From Prevotella sp. (GTDB taxonomy: Bacteria; Bacteroidota; Bacteroidia; Bacteroidales; Dysgonomonadaceae), in the NCBI GenBank assembly GCA_031285625.1, contig JAITVV010000017.1, positions 62,001 to 126,000 of the forward strand: DNA of 64,000 bases, read 5' to 3'. Shown piece after piece: positions 43,769-51,539 of the stretch. Position 1 is the first letter of the stretch; every line of letters begins with the position of its first letter. The notes beneath the pieces are model-generated. The model ran no database searches, was not told the origin of the DNA, and was given only the letters and a program-made list of their open reading frames with translations. The position numbers and the translations under genes are program-made.

Positions 43769-44754
43769 TTAGTTACAGCAAATGTTGTAGGATATTCAAC
43801 AGGATAAAGCTTTTCTCCACCCAATAATCTTATATAAGTAGAGAAAGTACGCTTTCCTTCCTCTAGTTCTATCACACGGCAACCGTTCTTTCCCAGATTG
43901 TTATACTCGGTATTACCTCCTGAGAAACGGCCGTAAGCAAGATATATGCCGTAGTACTCGCCGATGTAGTCATTGTCATGGTCGTGGCCTACAAAGGTAC
44001 CCATCACATCCCCGGCTTCACGCATGGCAGCAAACATACCGGTGTTTAGCTTACCATTACATTCCTTTTCATCCTTGCTGCCGATTAGTTCATCATACTT
44101 TTCAGCCTTCATCAATGGATACTCAGCCAAAGGTATATGAAAGAATGCCAGAGCCGGAAGTGGGTTTCCTTCATTCTCTTTTGTATAAGCAGTACTTTCT
44201 CTCTTATACCATTCTATCTGATTAAAAGCAAGCCAGTCATATGTACCCAGCCCTTTTATCGGAGTGTACGCACCCGAATCGAAAAAGTAGAGGACAGACT
44301 TTATCTTATCATCAAGACCTTTCACCTCAAGTATGTAATTTCCAATACCTTTCAGGGATTTGTCTCCAGCCTGCGCCAGGCAATATGGTTTCTCTACCAC
44401 AAAGTCCATTATTTCCTGCAGTGTCATTCCCTGTTCATGATCGTGGTTACCAAAGACATATGCCCAAGGTATTTTGCGGTCTATCACAGGATTAAATACA
44501 TCATTCAGCCCTTCTTTTACAGGCTTAGCATAAATAACATCCCCCGTGAAAACAACAAAATCGGGCTTTTCGGCATCCAGGACTTCATTAATCAGTTTAA
44601 TAGCGACTGCAGACTCGGTATTCTCTTTCTGATAATGAATATCAGTAAATTGGATAATCTTGAATTTTCCTTCAGTATTGAAATGCAAAGACTGTTTTTG
44701 GGCATTCATCGAAACAGAGAATAGGACGAGTAATGTAATAATAAGATCACGCAT
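43765..44754 (-). CDS. Secreted metallophosphoesterase (calcineurin-like)
   Basis: 329 residues with signal peptide ending MNAQ. Metallophosphoesterase motifs in order: FTDIHYQ (D-x-H), FTGDVIYA (GD), FGNHDHE (GNHD), LAFFHIPLAEYPL (late His) and FVGHDHDND (GHxH). These place all dimetal ligands. Exported to the periplasm or surface, where it probably cleaves phosphate monoesters; substrate unknown. The promoter box TACCTTTG is 43 bases upstream of the start. Confidence 0.93.
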   Translation of the reverse strand: MRDLIITLLVLFSVSMNAQKQSLHFNTEGKFKIIQFTDIHYQKENTESAVAIKLINEVLDAEKPDFVVFTGDVIYAKPVKEGLNDVFNPVIDRKIPWAYVFGNHDHEQGMTLQEIMDFVVEKPYCLAQAGDKSLKGIGNYILEVKGLDDKIKSVLYFFDSGAYTPIKGLGTYDWLAFNQIEWYKRESTAYTKENEGNPLPALAFFHIPLAEYPLMKAEKYDELIGSKDEKECNGKLNTGMFAAMREAGDVMGTFVGHDHDNDYIGEYYGIYLAYGRFSGGNTEYNNLGKNGCRVIELEEGKRTFSTYIRLLGGEKLYPVEYPTTFAVTK

Positions 44755-44796
44755 GTTTTTATGTATTTAGATAAATTTGTTCTAACAAGAGTATTA

Positions 44797-44804
44797 CAAA
44801 GGTA
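44797..44804 (-). promoter_or_regulatory. -7 box TACCTTTG, candidate promoter of the metallophosphoesterase gene
   Basis: Minus-strand TAnnTTTG match upstream of the start at 44754. Confidence 0.5.
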
Positions 44805-44883
44805 TAACCTTTTAGGCTTACAGGCAACCATAGCCTAAAAAAAACAACAATCATTAATCAAAATAAAAAAATCGCGGGGAATA

Positions 44884-44913
44884 TTTGTTAGATTCATTTT
44901 TTTTATATCTTTG
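44884..44913 (+). promoter_or_regulatory. trp operon promoter
   Basis: TTTG (44884-44887), 18-base spacer, TATCTTTG (44906-44913). Best-matching promoter in the window together with the DUF4468 one. Transcription would start near 44920, some 15 bases before the leader-peptide ATG. Confidence 0.85.
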
Positions 44914-44934
44914 CAAAAACAAAAAGTAAGAAGA

Positions 44935-44994
44935 ATGAATTTTCTATTAACAAATACATTTTGGTGGTGGCACTCTCAACTGGAAAAGTCGTGA
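44935..44994 (+). CDS. trpL: trp operon leader peptide with three consecutive Trp codons
   Basis: 19-residue open frame MNFLLTNTFWWWHSQLEKS, with TGG TGG TGG at 44962-44970. It lies between a strong promoter and a terminator hairpin and ahead of trpB, the arrangement of ribosome-mediated attenuation. The tandem Trp codons are the decisive sign. Its last codons and stop (TCG TGA G, 44989-44995) are complementary to CTCACGA at 45056-45062 inside the terminator. Confidence 0.9.
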   Translation: MNFLLTNTFWWWHSQLEKS

Positions 44995-45075
44995 GCCAAA
45001 TCGGTGTGTATTTATAAATAGAAAGTTTATATCAAAAATACAAAGCCTGTCGTAACTCACGATAGGCTTTTTTTT
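44941..45075 (+). promoter_or_regulatory. trp attenuator with alternative RNA pairings
   Basis: Three pairings can be drawn. (a) Early segment 44941-44958 with 45007-45024, 16 of 18 positions, enclosing the Trp codons. (b) TCGTGAG 44989-44995 with CTCACGA 45056-45062, an antiterminator that breaks the terminator. (c) Terminator stem 45042-45053 with 45059-45070. A ribosome stalled at the Trp codons leaves the 44989-44995 segment free; a ribosome that reaches the stop codon covers it. Confidence 0.8.
45042..45075 (+). terminator. Rho-independent terminator of the trp leader
   Basis: Stem AAAGCCTGTCGT / ACGATAGGCTTT (one G.T pair), loop AACTC, and then an uninterrupted T-run to 45075. It sits 27 bases before the trpB start codon. 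Confidence 0.9.
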
Positions 45076-45102
45076 ATGACAATATAACAAACACAATATA
45101 AA

Positions 45103-46284
45103 ATGGAAAAATTTACAGTTGATACGAACGGTTTTTACGGGGAATTTGGAGGAGCTTATATTCCTGAGATTCTTTACGACAATGTAGAGACATTGAAGGA
45201 CTCCTACCTCAAAATTATAGAAGACCCTGCTTTTCAGAAAGAATATAATGACCTTCTTAGAGATTATGCCGGGCGCCCTTCCCCTCTCTACTTAGCCAAT
45301 AGATTATCCGGAAAGTACGGATGCAAAATATACCTGAAGCGGGAAGACCTCAACCATACAGGTTCGCACAAGATAAACAATGCACTGGGACAGGCACTTA
45401 TTGCACGCAGGATGGGTAAAACCCGTATTCTGGCCGAGACAGGAGCAGGTCAACACGGTGTGGCTACAGCAACTGTCTGTGCCCTGATGAATATGGAGTG
45501 TATTGTATATATGGGCGCTACTGATGTAGAACGCCAAAAGCTGAATGTACAGAAAATGGAAATGCTGGGAGCTACAGTTATCCCTGTTACCAGTGGCAAT
45601 ATGACGCTTAAAGATGCCACCAACGAAGCTATTCGCGACTGGTGTAGTCATCCATCCGATACATACTATGTGATTGGTTCTACTATCGGTCCACATCCCT
45701 ACCCTGATATGGTAGCTCGCCTGCAGTCTGTTATCAGTCAAGAAATTCGCAAACAGCTCAAAGAAAAAGAAGGTCGCGAAACGCCTGACTATCTTATTGC
45801 CTGTGTAGGCGGAGGAAGTAATGCTGCGGGAACGATCTATCATTTTATAGATGAACCTCAGACTAAGATTGTGTTGGCCGAAGCTGCAGGAAAAGGAATA
45901 GATACTGGAGAATCCGCAGCGACAATTCATTTGGGCAGACGGGGTATCATACATGGCTGCAAAACCCTGATTATGCAGTCGGAAGACGGACAAATAGAAG
46001 AGCCATATTCCATCTCGGCAGGACTCGATTATCCAGGCATTGGACCAATGCATGCACACCTTTCTCAGATAGGGCGATCAGAAGTATTAGCCGTAACAGA
46101 TAACGAAGCCATGAAAGCTGCATTTGAACTCACAAAACTGGAAGGGATTATTCCGGCGATAGAATCAGCTCACGCTTTGGGTGCATTGGAAAAGAAGAAA
46201 TTCAAGACTGATGATGTGATTGTACTCTGCCTTTCAGGACGTGGTGATAAAGATATGGAGACGTATATTAATTATAAGAGCTAA
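45103..46284 (+). CDS. trpB: Tryptophan synthase beta chain (TrpB1 type)
   Basis: 393 residues, canonical length. PLP lysine in LNHTGSHKINNALGQ (about residue 88), catalytic Glu in LAETGAGQHGVATA, phosphate-binding GGGSNAAG near 230, and C-terminal LCLSGRGDKDMETY. It condenses indole with serine in complex with TrpA, the last gene of this operon. Promoter-proximal placement of trpB is common in Bacteroidales. It is followed four bases after its stop by trpE. Confidence 0.97.
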   Translation: MEKFTVDTNGFYGEFGGAYIPEILYDNVETLKDSYLKIIEDPAFQKEYNDLLRDYAGRPSPLYLANRLSGKYGCKIYLKREDLNHTGSHKINNALGQALIARRMGKTRILAETGAGQHGVATATVCALMNMECIVYMGATDVERQKLNVQKMEMLGATVIPVTSGNMTLKDATNEAIRDWCSHPSDTYYVIGSTIGPHPYPDMVARLQSVISQEIRKQLKEKEGRETPDYLIACVGGGSNAAGTIYHFIDEPQTKIVLAEAAGKGIDTGESAATIHLGRRGIIHGCKTLIMQSEDGQIEEPYSISAGLDYPGIGPMHAHLSQIGRSEVLAVTDNEAMKAAFELTKLEGIIPAIESAHALGALEKKKFKTDDVIVLCLSGRGDKDMETYINYKS

Positions 46285-46288
46285 AAAC

Positions 46289-47695
46289 ATGAAATACAAT
46301 ATACAAGTAAAAACTAAAAATCTTCTGGCCGACCTTCAAACCCCTGTTGGTATCTACCTAAAAGTAAGAGATGTATATCCCGAATCTGCATTACTTGAAA
46401 GTTCGGATTATCATGGTGGGGAAAACAGTTATTCATTTATAGGAATAAGCCCTATTGCACGGTTTAAAGTTGAGAATGATGAGATAACCACTACGTATCC
46501 CGATAATACAACCAGACAGGAAACACTATTAGGTCATGAAAAATTGACTGATAAATTTAATAATTTCATCAAGCAATTTGATGTGCAGGGCGAAAATAAA
46601 ACGAATATAAATGGTTTTTTCGGTTATACTTCTTATGATGCCATACGCTACTTCGAAGCTGTTGACCCGGTGAATACAAAACTGAGAAATGCTGACCTTC
46701 CGGAATTCTATTATATACTATATCGCTTCATCCTGGTTATTAATCATCTGAAAAACGAACTGACCATTGTAGAGAATATAGTAGAAGGTGTACAGGAGAA
46801 AACGCCCGAGCTCGAAGCTATCCTTACAAACAACAATATTGCATCTTATAACTTTGAATCTATCGGAAGCGAACAATCAATGATTACAGATGATGAGCAT
46901 CAGGAAATGATAAAGAAAGGCATTGCCCATTGCAAACGTGGAGATGTATTCCAGATTGTCCTTTCACGCTGTTTCACTCAAAAGTTTTCAGGTGACGACT
47001 TTAAGGTATACCGTTCCCTGCGTTCTATTAATCCTTCCCCTTATCTATTCTATTTCGATTTCGGTTCTTACCGTATTTTCGGTTCATCGCCCGAAACCCA
47101 TTGTAAAATAACAAAAGGGAAAGCCTATATAGATCCCATTGCGGGCACATATTTCCGTACAGGGGATGATGAAAAAGACCGTATCCTGTCCGAAAACCTG
47201 TTGAATGACGAGAAAGAAAATGCCGAGCATGTTATGCTGGTTGACCTTGCAAGGAATGACCTTAGCCGTAACTGCTACGATGTACAGGTTGAATTTTATA
47301 AGAATGTGCAATTTTATTCCCATGTAATTCATCTGGTATCACGTGTCAGTGGTATTGTCGACAAAGGGAATAACAATATTTCCGTCTTTGCGGATACATT
47401 TCCGGCAGGTACACTATCCGGCGCGCCAAAAGTAAGGGCTATGCAACTGATACGCGATATAGAGAAACAAATGCGTGGCGTATATGGGGGATGTATCGGT
47501 TATATAGGCTTCAACGGTGACCTCAACCAGGCTATCACTATCCGCACATTTCTGAGCCGCAATAATACACTTTATTATCAGGCAGGGGGTGGCATTGTTT
47601 CCAAATCGAACCCCGAAACAGAAGTAATGGAAGTAAAGAATAAGCTTGGTGCTTTAACTAAAGCTGTAAAATTTGCAGAAGAATTAAGAAATTAA
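46289..47695 (+). CDS. trpE: Anthranilate synthase component I
   Basis: 468 residues from ATG 46289; an ORF start at 46220 lies inside trpB and is rejected. The N-terminal region has ESALLESSDYHGGENSYSFI, which contains the LLES element of the tryptophan feedback site, so Trp inhibition of the enzyme is likely on top of attenuation. Chorismate-binding domain (about 200-465): GDVFQIVLSRCFTQKF, FGSSPETHCKI, DPIAGTYFRTGDDEKD and TLSGAPKVRAMQLIRD. Works with TrpG to make anthranilate. Confidence 0.96.
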   Translation: MKYNIQVKTKNLLADLQTPVGIYLKVRDVYPESALLESSDYHGGENSYSFIGISPIARFKVENDEITTTYPDNTTRQETLLGHEKLTDKFNNFIKQFDVQGENKTNINGFFGYTSYDAIRYFEAVDPVNTKLRNADLPEFYYILYRFILVINHLKNELTIVENIVEGVQEKTPELEAILTNNNIASYNFESIGSEQSMITDDEHQEMIKKGIAHCKRGDVFQIVLSRCFTQKFSGDDFKVYRSLRSINPSPYLFYFDFGSYRIFGSSPETHCKITKGKAYIDPIAGTYFRTGDDEKDRILSENLLNDEKENAEHVMLVDLARNDLSRNCYDVQVEFYKNVQFYSHVIHLVSRVSGIVDKGNNNISVFADTFPAGTLSGAPKVRAMQLIRDIEKQMRGVYGGCIGYIGFNGDLNQAITIRTFLSRNNTLYYQAGGGIVSKSNPETEVMEVKNKLGALTKAVKFAEELRN

Positions 47696-47713
47696 AAAAT
47701 TAATAATATAAGC

Positions 47714-47759
47714 TTTAGCCAAGCTAAAAGCTAACGGCTAAAAGCTAAAAGCTTAAAAG
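47714..47759 (+). repeat. 7-base iterated array between trpE and trpG
   Basis: From 47721 five units follow with an exact period of seven: AAGCTAA, AAGCTAA, CGGCTAA, AAGCTAA, AAGCTTA. The array ends directly at the translation start of trpG. A related array lies before trpD. Confidence 0.75.
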
Positions 47760-48326
47760 ATGAAAATCCTGATATTCGATAATTACGACTCATTCACATA
47801 TAATCTGGTACATCTGGTCAAAGAAATGGGGTATACAGATGTGGATGTATATAGAAATGACAAAATAGCACTCGAAGATATCGCTAAATATGATAAAATA
47901 ATTCTGTCTCCTGGTCCGGGCATTCCTTCCGAAGCAGGTTTGCTTCTACCTTTAATTAAAGAGTATGCCAGTAAAAAACCTATACTGGGCGTATGCCTCG
48001 GACATCAGGCTATAGGAGAAGCTTTCGGAGCAAAATTAAAAAATCTGGAAGATGTATATCACGGAGTGGCAACACAGATAATAATAAACGAACCGGATTA
48101 TCTATTCGATGGATTAGATAAATATGTGGAAGTAGGCCGCTATCATTCATGGATAGTAGATAATACCAATTTGCCGGGATGCATCGAGGTTACGGCCACA
48201 GACAGAAACGGACAGATAATGGCTTTGCGACATAAAGAATATGATATACATGGCGTACAGTTCCATCCTGAGTCCGTTTTAACTCCTGTGGGAGAAGTAA
48301 TAGTAAAAAATTTCTTAAACAAATAA
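47760..48326 (+). CDS. trpG: Anthranilate synthase component II (glutamine amidotransferase)
   Basis: 188-residue class I amidotransferase. Oxyanion strand ILSPGPGIPSEAGL, nucleophile Cys in LGVCLGHQAIGEAFG (about residue 80), and His/Glu in HGVQFHPESVLT. Provides ammonia to TrpE. Not fused to trpE or trpD, as in most Bacteroidales. Confidence 0.96.
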   Translation: MKILIFDNYDSFTYNLVHLVKEMGYTDVDVYRNDKIALEDIAKYDKIILSPGPGIPSEAGLLLPLIKEYASKKPILGVCLGHQAIGEAFGAKLKNLEDVYHGVATQIIINEPDYLFDGLDKYVEVGRYHSWIVDNTNLPGCIEVTATDRNGQIMALRHKEYDIHGVQFHPESVLTPVGEVIVKNFLNK

Positions 48327-48342
48327 ATAAAATCTAACACAC

Positions 48343-49704
48343 ATGAACAAGAAAATCATTTTAAGCGAAAACGACATCCCGAAAAGCTGGTACAACATTG
48401 TGGCGGATATGAAAAATAAGCCACTGCCACCTCTTCATCCGGGGACAAAAAAGCCATTGGAAGTAAGTGATCTGGAACCAATATTTGCAACAGAGCTTGC
48501 TAAACAGGAACTAAATAGTACTGACCGCTGGATAGAAATCCCTGAACCAATACGAGAACTATATAAGAACTATCGTCCGACTCCACTTGTACGTGCTTAT
48601 GGACTGGAGAAAGCTTTGGATACTCCGGCACATATTTACTTCAAGAATGAGAGTGTCAGTCCTGTAGGCTCACACAAACTGAACTCGGCAATCGCACAAG
48701 CCTATTACTGTAAAGAGCAGGGAGTAACAAATATTACCACTGAAACCGGAGCCGGACAATGGGGTGCAGCCTTATCGTATGCGGCTAATCATTTCGGACT
48801 CGATTTGGCTGTTTATATGGTAAAAATCAGTTATCATCAGAAGCCTTACCGCCGTTCCATTATGCAGACATACGGCGCAGAAGTCATAGCCTCGCCAAGT
48901 ATGAGTACCAAAGCCGGACGGAAGATTATTACTGATAACCCTACATATCAGGGAAGCCTCGGAACAGCCATATCAGAAGCCATAGAACTGGCCCTGAATA
49001 CACCAAATTGTAAATACACATTAGGCAGTGTATTGAATCATGTAGCACTTCATCAGACCATCATTGGATTGGAGGCAGAAAAACAGATGGAAATAGCTGG
49101 GGAATATCCGGATGTAGTTATCGGTTGCTTTGGCGGCGGTTCCAATTTTTCGGGTATCAGTTTCCCATTCCTGCGCCATAAACTGACCGAAGGTAAGGAC
49201 GTACGCCTTATTGCGGCAGAGCCGGCATCATGTCCTAAATTAACGCGTGGCAAATTTGAGTATGACTTTGGTGACGAAGCCGGATATACACCTCTGCTGC
49301 CTATGTACACGCTGGGGCACAATTTTGCTCCTGCGAATATCCATGCAGGAGGACTCCGGTATCATGGTGCTGGAACAATTGTCAGCCAATTGATGAAGGA
49401 TGGGTATATAGAAGCTATGGACGTGAAACAACTCGATACATTCGAAGCTGCCCTACTATTTGCAAAAGCAGAAGGTATAATCCCTGCACCTGAATCTTCG
49501 CATGCTATATATGCCGCCATTCAGGAAGCATTGAAAGCAAAAGAAGAAGGCAGGCAAAAAACAATCCTGTTCAATTTATCCGGGCACGGACTTATCGATA
49601 TGGCTGCTTACGATCGTTATTTCGATGGTGAATTGTCTAATCATGCGCTATCTGATGAAGAAATAGCAAAAACAACAGATAATTTGGAGCATCTGGTTCC
49701 ATAA
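48343..49704 (+). CDS. trpB2: TrpB2-type tryptophan synthase beta-like enzyme
   Basis: 453 residues, about 60 longer than the trpB at the operon start, and clearly of the TrpB2 class: FKNESVSPVGSHKLNSAIAQ carries the PLP lysine, then TETGAGQWGAALSYAANHFG, and the phosphate cup GCFGGGSNFSGISFPF. The N-terminal extension (about 1-90, with DMKNKPLPPLHPGTKKP) is typical of TrpB2, which generally acts without a tight TrpA complex. Second beta subunit in the same operon; may scavenge indole or use another substrate. Confidence 0.93.
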   Translation: MNKKIILSENDIPKSWYNIVADMKNKPLPPLHPGTKKPLEVSDLEPIFATELAKQELNSTDRWIEIPEPIRELYKNYRPTPLVRAYGLEKALDTPAHIYFKNESVSPVGSHKLNSAIAQAYYCKEQGVTNITTETGAGQWGAALSYAANHFGLDLAVYMVKISYHQKPYRRSIMQTYGAEVIASPSMSTKAGRKIITDNPTYQGSLGTAISEAIELALNTPNCKYTLGSVLNHVALHQTIIGLEAEKQMEIAGEYPDVVIGCFGGGSNFSGISFPFLRHKLTEGKDVRLIAAEPASCPKLTRGKFEYDFGDEAGYTPLLPMYTLGHNFAPANIHAGGLRYHGAGTIVSQLMKDGYIEAMDVKQLDTFEAALLFAKAEGIIPAPESSHAIYAAIQEALKAKEEGRQKTILFNLSGHGLIDMAAYDRYFDGELSNHALSDEEIAKTTDNLEHLVP

Positions 49705-49782
49705 ATTAAACTTTTAGCTGATAGCCGTTAGCAATATTATAACGGCTAAAAGCTAATAGCTATAAGCTAACAGCTAAAAAAC
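49705..49782 (+). repeat. Hairpin and 7-base array before trpD
   Basis: Units CGGCTAA, AAGCTAA, TAGCTAT, AAGCTAA, CAGCTAA from 49743, period seven, preceded by their inverted form (TTTTAGCTGATAGCCGTTAGC at 49712-49732 region), so the spacer can fold on itself. The array ends just before the trpD ATG. Confidence 0.7.
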
Positions 49783-50784
49783 ATGAAACAAATACTAAAT
49801 AGACTTTTCGAACATCAATACCTCAACCGGGACGAAGCAAAGGAAATATTGACAACAATGTCTGCCGGAGAATATAATGATTCTGAAATAGCAGCATTTA
49901 TCAGCGTCTTCCTTATGCGTAGCATCAGTGTAGATGAATTTCTCGGATTCTCGGATGCATTGCTTGACCTGCGAGCCAATGTAGACGCACTGGCAGCATA
50001 TAACCCAATCGACATAGTAGGTACAGGAGGAGACAACAAAAATACATTCAACATTTCTACACTGGCATGCTTTGTTGTAGCTGCATCAGGGTATAAGGTT
50101 GCCAAACATGGGAATTATGGAGCAACCTCAGTTAGCGGGGCATCCAATGTGATGGAACAGCACGGTGTAAAGTTTACCTCTGATGTGAGCAAACTGGAAG
50201 AATCGTTGGATAAAACCAATATTGCTTATATGCACGCGCCTTTATTCAATAATGCACTGAAAGTTGTTGCCCCTGTGCGTAAGGCTTTAGGTGTACGTAC
50301 TTTCTTCAATATGCTTGGACCAGTGGTAAATCCTATCCGGCCTAAACGGACAGTATTAGGAGTTTTCAATCTCAAAATGGCTCGCCTGTACTTCTATATG
50401 TATCAACAAACAGACGTAGACTATTCGATTGTACATAGTCTGGATGGATATGATGAAATCTCTCTTACCTGTGACTTTAAGATTATCAATAAGCTGGAAG
50501 AAAAAATATACAGTCCTGAACAAATCGGCCTTGAACGTTGCACAGAACTAGATCTGGATGGAGGGGCTACTCCGGAAGACGCATCAAAGATATTTGATAA
50601 TGTAATCAGCAATACAGCTACCAAAGCTCAGAAAAATGCAGTAATAGCAAATGCGGCAGCAGCTATTCAGACAATCAATCCGGCTATGTCATTCCAGGAC
50701 AGTATAACACAGGCACGCGAAACAATTGAAAGTGGACGGTTGAAGGATACATTTTTGAAGTTTCTGGAGTTGAATACTATATAG
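49783..50784 (+). CDS. trpD: Anthranilate phosphoribosyltransferase
   Basis: 333 residues. PRPP-site motif DIVGTGGDNKNTFNISTLAC, then KHGNYGATSVSGASNVMEQH, HAPLFNNALKVVAPVRKALG and RTFFNMLGPVVNP are all conserved. Transfers phosphoribosyl to anthranilate. The next trp gene, trpC, is almost 2 kb downstream, after a repeat and two non-trp genes. Confidence 0.96.
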   Translation: MKQILNRLFEHQYLNRDEAKEILTTMSAGEYNDSEIAAFISVFLMRSISVDEFLGFSDALLDLRANVDALAAYNPIDIVGTGGDNKNTFNISTLACFVVAASGYKVAKHGNYGATSVSGASNVMEQHGVKFTSDVSKLEESLDKTNIAYMHAPLFNNALKVVAPVRKALGVRTFFNMLGPVVNPIRPKRTVLGVFNLKMARLYFYMYQQTDVDYSIVHSLDGYDEISLTCDFKIINKLEEKIYSPEQIGLERCTELDLDGGATPEDASKIFDNVISNTATKAQKNAVIANAAAAIQTINPAMSFQDSITQARETIESGRLKDTFLKFLELNTI

Positions 50785-50963
50785 TTGCAAAAACAAAGGA
50801 GATAGTGACGAGTTTCTTTCTGTCATTCTGAATGAAATGAAGAATCTCGACCCTCCGGACACGAGATGTTTCACTCCTGGTTGGCTCCGCCGATTCTTAC
50901 GAATTCAACATGACAAAGAGAAAATAATAATTACTTTTGATACAGCCTAACAGCTTATTTAAA
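50785..50963 (+). repeat. GTCAT-type intergenic repeat inside the trp operon
   Basis: From about 50806 to 50918: GTCATTCTGAATGAAATGAA, AAGAATCTC, a central CCTCCGGA, CGAGATGTTTCACTCC and AACATGACAAAG. The ends are imperfectly inverted. A known style of dispersed intergenic element in Bacteroidota; it marks the boundary between trpD and the inserted genes. Confidence 0.65.
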
Positions 50964-51539
50964 ATGAAAAAAGTACTCATCATTAACGGACATCCTGATA
51001 AAGAAAGCTTTTGCTTTGGGTTGCATCAGAAATATAAAAAAGGTAGTCTCGAAAGAGGTAACGAAGTAAAAGAAATTATTCTTTCCGATATGACTTTCAA
51101 TCCTATTCTGATGTATGGTTACCGAAAACGTACAGAACAGGAACCCGACTTATTAGAAGCGTGGGATAAATTGCAATGGGCTGAACATATCGTATGGATA
51201 TATCCTACATGGTGGGCTTCGCCTCCTGCCCTGTTAAAAGGATTTATCGAAAGGATATTTTTACCGGGATTTACATTTGAGTATCAGGAGAAATCTCCAT
51301 TTCCAAAAAAGCTTTTAATCGGGAAAACTTCCGAAATTATAAGTACAATGGATGCTCCCGTGTTTTACTATAAATGGATGGTAAAAGATATCGGAGGCAA
51401 AATGATAAGGAAAGAAATAGGAGCATTCTGTGGCATAAAGAATATAAGGACAACATATCTGGCGACAATAAAAACATCGACAGCAGAACAGAGAGAGAAA
51501 TGGTTAACAAAAATAGAGTTACTAGCAAAGAATGGATAA
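50964..51539 (+). CDS. NAD(P)H-dependent flavodoxin-fold oxidoreductase
   Basis: 191 residues from ATG 50964 (an in-frame TTG at 50937 is not supported). NAD(P)H quinone-oxidoreductase/KefF-like: KKVLIINGHPDKESFCFGLH (FMN phosphate loop), WAEHIVWIYPTWWASPPALL and KGFIERIFLPGFTFEY. Uses FMN to reduce quinones or related compounds. It lies inside the trp operon and overlaps the MFS gene by eight bases, so the two are a unit. Confidence 0.87.
   Translation: MKKVLIINGHPDKESFCFGLHQKYKKGSLERGNEVKEIILSDMTFNPILMYGYRKRTEQEPDLLEAWDKLQWAEHIVWIYPTWWASPPALLKGFIERIFLPGFTFEYQEKSPFPKKLLIGKTSEIISTMDAPVFYYKWMVKDIGGKMIRKEIGAFCGIKNIRTTYLATIKTSTAEQREKWLTKIELLAKNG

Noticed and set aside
44137-44724. 195-codon plus-strand frame opposite the metallophosphoesterase
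   Set aside because: The minus strand has all five metallophosphoesterase motifs; the plus frame has none.
44935-45102. T-box riboswitch before trpB
   Set aside because: No T-box sequence or specifier-loop layout; an open frame with tandem Trp codons explains the leader better.
45304-46059. 251-codon open frame on the minus strand inside trpB
   Set aside because: Antisense to a strongly conserved gene, Cys- and His-rich translation without any family pattern.
48343-49704. Second trpB as a pseudogene or duplication of the first
   Set aside because: Full length, intact active-site motifs and clearly TrpB2-type extensions; not a recent copy.
47721-49777. Short repeats before trpG and trpD as a CRISPR array
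   Set aside because: Units are seven bases with no spacers and no cas genes nearby.
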